Source: Cryptomeria japonica (lineage: Eukaryota; Streptophyta; Pinopsida; Cupressales; Cupressaceae). From it: a stretch of 64,000 nt of DNA. Made by a program: the position numbers and the translations under genes. Of this stretch, positions 58,043 to 64,000 are shown piece by piece. Below the pieces are notes generated by a model. That model made no database searches and was not told where the DNA came from. It saw only the letters and a program-made list of their open reading frames with translations. The stretch spans positions 180,752,977-180,816,976 of the forward strand of contig NC_081411.1 in the NCBI RefSeq assembly GCF_030272615.1, given 5' to 3'. Positions within the stretch are counted from its first letter, which is position 1. Each line of letters begins with the position of its first letter.

Positions 58043-58950
58043 TATATTAGGTAGATGTAAAATCAAATTTTCTTAATGACTATTAAATGAGGAAGTCTAT
58101 ATGGAACAACACAAGGTCTATGAAACATCACATAAATAAAAATTGGTGTACAGATAGAAGAAATCTATCTATGAGTTGAAGGAGGCACCACATGTCTATT
58201 ACGCATGGATTGCTAGTTATTTCTTGCAAACAAGTTTTAAGAAAAGGTTACTCATAACCAATGTTTTACATTAAGTATTTGATAATAAAATTCTCATTAC
58301 TTGTCTTTATGTTGATAATCTTTTATTCAATTAATATAAATACTCTAATGGAGAATATTTTGGTAGAAATCAACTAGGAATTTTCAATGTCAGATCTAAA
58401 ACTCATGTATTATTTTTTATGCAAAAATAGAATAGCAATAAGAAGGTATGTTCATCTCCCAATCCAAGTATATAAAATTGATTGAAAATTTATAGAACAA
58501 TGGCATGGATTGTAGATGCATCTCCCTAAGCAATTGGTGATAAATTTACCATAGTTAATGGAAGCTCCAAGGTGGATTCTAATTTGTATATAATTCTACT
58601 TGGGGTCTCATACACCTCATTTGAACTAGACCCAATATTAAGTATGATGTGAATCTCATCCTTTGATTCAAATGTAAGATCCATGTGTGTCTTATTAGTT
58701 GTCTACTAAAAAACTATTCAAGTAGGCGAGTAATAAAAAAAAATTGATATCCATTAGTTTCTACTAAAAATATAAATTAGTTGTTTACACAAATTATGAT
58801 TGATCTAGATTAATATATCATACAAAACCAACATGTACATATTTATATTTTATCACTTAGACTTGGAATCGTATCCTAGAGCAATTGAAGGAGGGAATCA
58901 TGACTTTTTCTTTAACTGAAATATAATTTTTTTTTATGTTTTTATTGTAA
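58043..58950 (+). pseudogene. Copia E reverse transcriptase remnant, downstream part
   Basis: After the copia F right flank, broken copia RT text resumes: NEEVYMEQHKVYET, KKSIYELKEAPHVYYAWI, CLYVDNLLFN (degenerate YVDD, near 58305) and a SYTSFELDPILS stretch (degenerate TRPDIS region). The order continues from where 51900-52297 stops. Many stops; no RNase H recognisable beyond 58750. Confidence 0.7.
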
Positions 58951-60349
58951 TAATAATCAAAGATACATTACAAAGCAGCTGAGAAAACAGCAAAAACAGA
59001 TCCAACACTTCTACAATATAAGTAAAAAAACCTATCGCAAAGTCTAAAACTGAAATCAAGAGTTTATGACACCTCTTTAACAGTTTACAAATACAAAATA
59101 GCATACAATAACTAACTATTACTACCCATTAATTGATGTTGTAGCAGCAAATTGTCAATCCATGGATTAGAAGGATAGGAAAGGATTCACATCTAGTTAT
59201 AAAGAACACTCAATTACAAATTAAAGCTATAATAGTAACACAATTGGAATGAGTAAGAACCCTATGTTTTATCCAAGATTAAAACACAAAGACGTGTCAT
59301 CATTTCAATATTAAAGAATTAGTCCAAGATAGACAAGTGAAACTAGCTTCAGATCAAGGACCGGCAGTATGTCCATAAAAGGAACGGTTTAAATCACACA
59401 CACTAAGCTTCCATTTCTAGATTTAAAGTGTTAAACATTCAGAGTTAACTGATATTTTCTAGGCTTAATATGTTGCTTAAGGTGTGGGGTCACACTAAGA
59501 ATGCACCTCTAAACTTAAAAATGTTACACACTCAGAATTGACTAACATTCTCTAGACTTAATATGTTACTTAATGTGTGAGATTTAAAACTTACCCACGA
59601 AAAAATGGCAACGGTTCTGTATGCCATTGCCCACTCATGGAAGTGCCGGCAGGTTTGACAAGCCTACGTTTCCTACTGTTCGTGCACGCAAAGCTGGGGC
59701 TTTTGCTCAGTACGCTCGGTTGATGGTAAAGCCACAGGAGGTAGGCGTTTGAGGGTTTCTTTCACTGGCTTTTCCACTGTGTGGGGTTCTTTTTGGCGTG
59801 CATGGCTGGGCCTGGAAGGTCTACCCTGCTTTTCTCTTTCAACGACGCTATAATGTTGTCCGATACTGTTCCATGAAACAGTTTAAATTAGACTAGGAAT
59901 TAAAGAACTGCCTAGGATCTAACGGTTGTTTGGAGAAAAGTGTGGATCAACATGATGGACTGAAGATTTATGTTTGAGTTGCAGAGGATCAAGGATTCCT
60001 GAAGGGATGGTTCTATCCACCATCGCAGGTAAAAGTTGAAGTTTCAAAGCTGAGTGTAAGGTCTACTTTGTAGTCACTAAAAAGCCATAGTCGCTGAGAA
60101 TTTTCCTACAGAGAGTTTTGGAGAATGGTCGTTAACCCATGCCAAAACCGTACATCTGGCAGAACAGAGAAACCATTTAAAAACCCTCATCATAGAAGAT
60201 GCTGTTCGAAGGACCTAGGGGTTCATGAAATCCTCGGGCTGCCGAACAAATTTAGCCAATGGGAGACCCTTCCTGAACCAAAAGAAGATTAGCGATCTGT
60301 GTTATTTAAGAAAAATACGGTTCCCATTTCAAAGTAGAAACTTTGAAAA
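58951..60349. other. Gene-poor stretch with a repeat pair and a GC-richer block
   Basis: A 75-bp direct repeat pair lies at 59416-59489 and 59508-59581 (TCTAGATTTAAAGTGTTA and TCTAAACTTAAAAATGTTA types). The block 59590-59870 is clearly richer in G+C than its surroundings and has no long frame on either strand. No gene can be supported. Confidence 0.5.
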
Positions 60350-60562
60350 ATGGAAGGCTACAAGCTAAGTATGCCTAGAATTGTCATTGTTTTTCTTTCT
60401 TTCATGATCTTTTTGGGTTCTATCGCTTTCATGAGACTGTCCGTGTATCGAGCATTTGAAAACCCACTTAGCTTACATGGGAATTGTGAAGTTTATGGAG
60501 TTACAACAAATATCCAAATAATTTTAAACTATGACTTTGGTTCCATTTTTCAAAACAAATGA
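60350..60562 (+). CDS. Possible small membrane protein or first exon (70 residues)
   Basis: ATG 60350 opens 70 codons: a short basic N-terminus (MEGYKLSMPR), then a strongly hydrophobic segment (residues about 11-28), then a polar tail. This is the layout of a signal-anchor. A TATA-like TTATTTAAG lies about 48 bases upstream at 60302-60310. I recognise no family and there is no supporting neighbour, so chance is quite possible; if real it could be a first exon whose downstream exons are elsewhere. Confidence 0.25.
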   Translation: MEGYKLSMPRIVIVFLSFMIFLGSIAFMRLSVYRAFENPLSLHGNCEVYGVTTNIQIILNYDFGSIFQNK

Positions 60563-62020
60563 TCTGCAATATTAGACCGTTTAGTCTTTATATATATATT
60601 GTTTTATAGTGTATTGTAAGCATGTTTTGTGGGGTTCACTCATTTCCCTGCTATTTGGATGCATGCAAGCTTGAAAAATAGACATAGGTGCGTTTGGGTT
60701 CTGATTTACATAGATCATGTTTCATTCGTACTTTTTTTTTCTTTTGTCCTGCCAGAGATTATCAGTGGAATGTCATGAATTCAAATCCCATAGAGCGGTA
60801 GGGTGAGTGAAGAGCCATCGAAAGGATTTGCAAAACAATCTAAGTTTCAAACCCACTCCAAATACATTGTCTAGGAACGTTAGAGAATTAAAAAATCATG
60901 TATTTGAAAACTTGATTTGAAAAATATAATTTATTAAAGATGTATATGTCTGGAGAAAGAACGAACATACAAATTCTTTAAGATCTCGTGGATGCCACAG
61001 GCAACGAGGTTGGCTGAACCCATGCATTTTCAATATAGACAAGGGATCTTCTATTTCTACAACAAGACACGTGTCTTTTAATGCTTGCAACCCATTTTGA
61101 GCACTCCATCCTTATGCTTTCCACACTCCTATGGTTATACACTTCAATTGGTCAACAATAAAGTATGCCATGTCCATGAAAAAATGTTTTTCCTTTGTTC
61201 AAAGCATCAAAACTTATTTTAAGGCTCTTTCTTATATCTCGATGCATTGTCCTACCAAGTTTTTGATCAATTAAATGTTTCACTTTGGGCAACTCCTACA
61301 CCCAAGCCCTCTCCCATAAATAATAATTTTAGACACCTATTTAATAAAAAATAAAATAAAAAACAAATTTAACAATTAATAACTTTATTTATAATCACCA
61401 GCTAAAGACAAAATTTTATGTTTGTTGAGTTCAATGATGTTAAAGACATGTAAGATACTATAATGTGAGCATTTCATGGTTGTATGCATTTCACATGTAA
61501 TAAGTGGTATGCATGTTTTCTTTTAAATCATACTTAATTCGGCACTGCTTAACTGTTACACCATTTGACTGCACTACTTGATAACAATTTAGGTTTATTG
61601 AATTTAGTCATATTAATGATATGAAAGAATTGAATGTATGAAATTTTCATAATTCATGATAATTATCTTGATAGTTTCTGGATTTAATTGTGTGATCAAT
61701 TTTATTTAACATTTCAGATTATACTCCATGATCTATCATCAGAAATTTTTTCATTTCTCTTTTCAAACTTTATCATCATGATCACAGATCAAAGAACATG
61801 ATCCAAAATATTGATTAAAAGAATGTATCAATCCAAAAATTATCCAGATAATTGACATATAAAAAAACTGTGCACGGGAAAAGTCCTTTCGCTGAACTTC
61901 TGTCAGATGTCCACTACATTTTAATTTTCCCGCTCTTTAATGTGCTCTGTTTTTCTCTAACTCGCAGTTTGGCGGGTCTGTTCTTTTACCACATAATATT
62001 TATGCCAGAATAGACAACCA
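60563..62020. other. Gene-poor AT-rich stretch
   Basis: No supported gene. A short TATATATA run (60590-60597) and a poly(T) run (60731-60739) occur. Nothing else is recognisable. Confidence 0.5.
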
Positions 62021-62021
62021 T

Positions 62022-62261
62022 GTGAACCCGCACAAGGCAGACATTATTTACATTCCAGCCTTTAGTTCTACAGCTCATTTAATCTGCTCCCGTTACGTTG
62101 AACTTCTCGTATTCCTTGGCGCGTTATGTGCTCTGTACTTTTCATACTATCTTTCTATAAGTCTTGCACGTCATTTCACTCCAGTTGTTTTCTGTCTTGA
62201 CAGGAAGAAAAGCAGAATAGATAGCCATTACCGGCGTGTTATGTGGGGAAAAGGCATGTAA
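62022..62261 (+). other. 79-residue open frame of unknown status
   Basis: ATG 62022 opens 79 codons with one hydrophobic stretch (residues about 28-52) and a basic end. It overlaps short repeated phrases (CAGAATAGACAACCATG at 62006, CAGAATAGATAGCCATT at 62212 and CAGGGTAGACAGACATG at 62264), which suggests repeat sequence rather than a gene. No family recognised. Confidence 0.2.
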
Positions 62262-62469
62262 AGCAGGGTAGACAGACATGCACCGGTTAAACCAAAAAGA
62301 TAGGCGTGGGTCTCATACTGAGATTACTTTCTCCTCCATTTTCTTTCTGAGAAAGAACTTGGAAGTGATCAAGCCATCAAATTGTGGCCACTTGTTAAGG
62401 AAAAGTCGGCTTTCTGGAAGATTCCGTTTTAACATTTTTTGAATTAGACGCGTTTTAGGTTTACCGTTT

Positions 62470-62968
62470 ATGAGATAAATAGTTCAGGTTTACAAAAGAA
62501 AAAGAAATCAGAGTACAGTAGAATCAAATCCCTTAACTAGGTAAGATCTAACAAGATTCAATGTATAAATCTTTTAACAGGGTGATCTATTAGTTTGGAT
62601 TCTAAACTCCTTCACCGAGGTTACTCCTAACAGGGCACTACTCCTAAAAGGGTATAAGCTTCTAATCAAGCTTTGAGATCTCTAACAAGATTCACTCCTA
62701 TCAAAAGCACTTTGTAGACCTTAACCAGTCAGTTATCTATTACTGCAGATAGTTAACTTGTGAGTTCCATCTCATCGTGGTTTTTACCAATTTGGGTTTT
62801 CGACGTACAAACACTTGTGTTATGGTGGATGTTGTTATATCATTTTGGATTACATGCATTGTGTATAAAAACTTTGTTAAGTTCATCTACCGGTTAGTGT
62901 TTAAAGTAGTTTGATTTTTTGTGTCACTGATTCACCCCCCCCCCTCTCAGTGATTTTCAAGTCCATCA
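62470..62968 (+). repeat. 5' LTR of copia G, 3' portion (left end unknown)
   Basis: It ends ...TTCACCCCCCCCCTCTCAG... CATCA at 62968, two bases before a primer site. A C-rich CCCCCCTCTC stretch near the end of the LTR is typical of SIRE/Maximus-type copia elements. The region 62545-62720 is built from many short CTAACA(A/G)G(A/G)-type phrases. The start coordinate is only a lower guess. Confidence 0.55.
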
Positions 62969-62970
62969 AT

Positions 62971-62982
62971 TAGTATCAGAGC
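62971..62982 (+). other. Primer binding site of copia G (TAGTATCAGAGC)
   Basis: tRNA-Met primer site with one mismatch (G to A at position 2), two bases after the LTR end. Confidence 0.85.
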
Positions 62983-64000
62983 CTAACTTATTTGAAGCCT
63001 AATCGCTTAGAAGGGAGCCTTGAAACCACCATGGGGGACATGAGCTACTTTGAGATGGCTAGAGAACTAAAAGCCAACAGAAATGAGCTTCAAAACCTAA
63101 GGGTCAAACTAAAAGTTTCTCAAGTCAAAAGGAGAGAGATAACCGAACAACTAGTAGAGATATCTGATAATATTTCTTCAGATGAAGCCAATATTGATGC
63201 TTTAGCAGACGAAGTTGAAAAGTTAAATGGTGACAAACTGAATCTGAGGAGAGAGATATAAGGTCTTACTATCCGCATGAGTCAGGAAATAGAAGCTAGA
63301 AGAGCTGCTGAAGATCTTATCAAAGAAAGAGATCAAGAGATTGTCAAGATCAAGCGAGAAACTGCCATTATGCATAACATTTGATTGCTGAAAGAGAAGA
63401 AAAGGAGAACCTGCAGCTAGATCTTGAACTTGCATCATCTCTAAAAGAGAACCTGTCAAAGTATAATGAAGATCTCACAAACCAGCTTACTGAAGCCAAT
63501 GAGAAATTGGAGAAGTTCATCAAGAGTTCTACCATGCTAGAAGAATAAATTCGATCACAAAGAATGAAGGGTGATATCTCTGGACTTGGTTTTCACACAA
63601 CTGAAAAAGGTGAATCCTCCAGTATAGAGAGCAACAATCTTAACAACAAATCTGCTCCTAAGATCAACAAGCCTATTGATAAGAAGGTCTTTAAACATGT
63701 TTGTTTTATTTGCCATAAACCTGGTCACACTGCAAATGTTTGTAGAGATAGACCTAATAGAAATGCAAGTTACAATACTAATGCTAGGTATGTGTCCAAG
63801 AAATTTGAAGGTCATTGCTTCACATGTAGAATGTATGGACATAGATTTGTTGAGTAAAAATATGGAGCAAACAATCCTATACCACACATGCATCCAAGAC
63901 CAAATGGTGACCGGATGGGGAATTTTGACAAATGGGTAAACCTGAACTGGCAAAAATCCTACGAAAATCGGTTTAGTCCATTTGAGATGAAAAAGGCAAC
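62983..64000 (+). pseudogene. Copia G (SIRE-like) gag, incomplete at the window edge
   Basis: From 62992 an open frame gives a charged, heptad-rich, probably coiled-coil region (MARELKANRNELQNLRVKLK type). A stop at 63259-63261 and a frameshift near 63381 interrupt it. It continues in another frame to two zinc knuckles: CFICHKPGHTANVC (about 63703-63744) and CFTCRMYGH (about 63819), the latter losing its last Cys at a TAA (63855-63857). Coiled-coil plus two knuckles is a gag C-terminal layout in SIRE-type copia. The usual N-terminal gag (UBN2) region is absent between primer site and coil, so an internal deletion is likely. pol lies beyond 64000. Confidence 0.7.
63856..64000 (+). other. Continuation of copia G polyprotein to the window edge
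   Basis: After the stop at 63855-63857 the same frame stays open (NNPIPHMHPRP, FDKWVNLNW) to the last base, consistent with the gag-protease linker. Confidence 0.5.

Noticed and set aside
60755-60800. Box-B-like phrase (GAATTCAAATCCC) after a TCAGTGGA motif
   Set aside because: Could be a SINE head, but no A box at proper distance and no poly(A) end with duplications.

Overview
This is a 64 kb window of repeat-dominated plant nuclear DNA with no intact host protein gene that I can recognise. The families present (Ty3/gypsy Tat-type elements with two RNase H domains, many Ty1/copia elements, a plant mobile domain gene, NLR-type leucine-rich repeats) point to a seed plant with a large genome. 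The density of old, layered, stop-ridden elements suggests a gymnosperm, probably a conifer; that last step is inference.

Left third (1-17.3 kb): two Ty3/gypsy elements of the Tat lineage lie head to tail on the + strand. Element 1 shows the end of a protease-RT linker, RT, RNase H, archaeal-type RNase H and integrase (1-3514), then a long 3' internal region carrying an ANTISENSE, intron-containing plant mobile domain (PMD) pseudogene (4138-6267), then a polypurine tract and a 3' LTR from 7281. Element 2 (from about 8.93 kb) carries a G-patch domain, RT, two RNase H domains and integrase to 13615, two noncoding minisatellites, and a 3' LTR from 15221. A LINE-like retroposon with a 14-bp target duplication sits inside that LTR.

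17.3-25.4 kb is AT-rich sequence without recognisable genes; one four-copy 86-bp tandem repeat lies in it.

Middle (25.5-42.6 kb): a copia element with a 3' LTR only (copia A) abuts a minus-strand leucine-rich-repeat pseudogene, the LRR part of an NLR-like gene. Two complete copia elements are inserted in the LRR reading frame. Copia B (30353-35460, minus strand, 302-bp LTRs, TSD CGGAT) is old. Copia C (36162-41289, plus strand, 521-bp LTRs, TSD CAACT) is young, with one premature stop in a polyprotein of about 1,340 codons. Removing each element with one TSD copy rejoins the LRR sequence.

Right third (42.6-64 kb): a TRIM-like miniature element, a heavily decayed copia (D), an orphan LTR with its polypurine tract, and an old copia RT remnant (E) split by copia F (52298-58035, 449-bp LTRs). 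After a gene-poor stretch come the 5' LTR end, primer binding site and gag of a further copia (G) that runs off the right edge.

The genes do not form a pathway. They are layers of insertion and decay. By-eye LTR divergence orders three insertions: C about 1.3%, F about 6%, B about 10%. Premature stops whose ancestral codon can be inferred are nearly all explained by C:G to T:A changes. The most unusual items are the antisense PMD gene that keeps an intron inside a retrotransposon, the G-patch-bearing Tat element, and the doubly interrupted resistance-type LRR gene.
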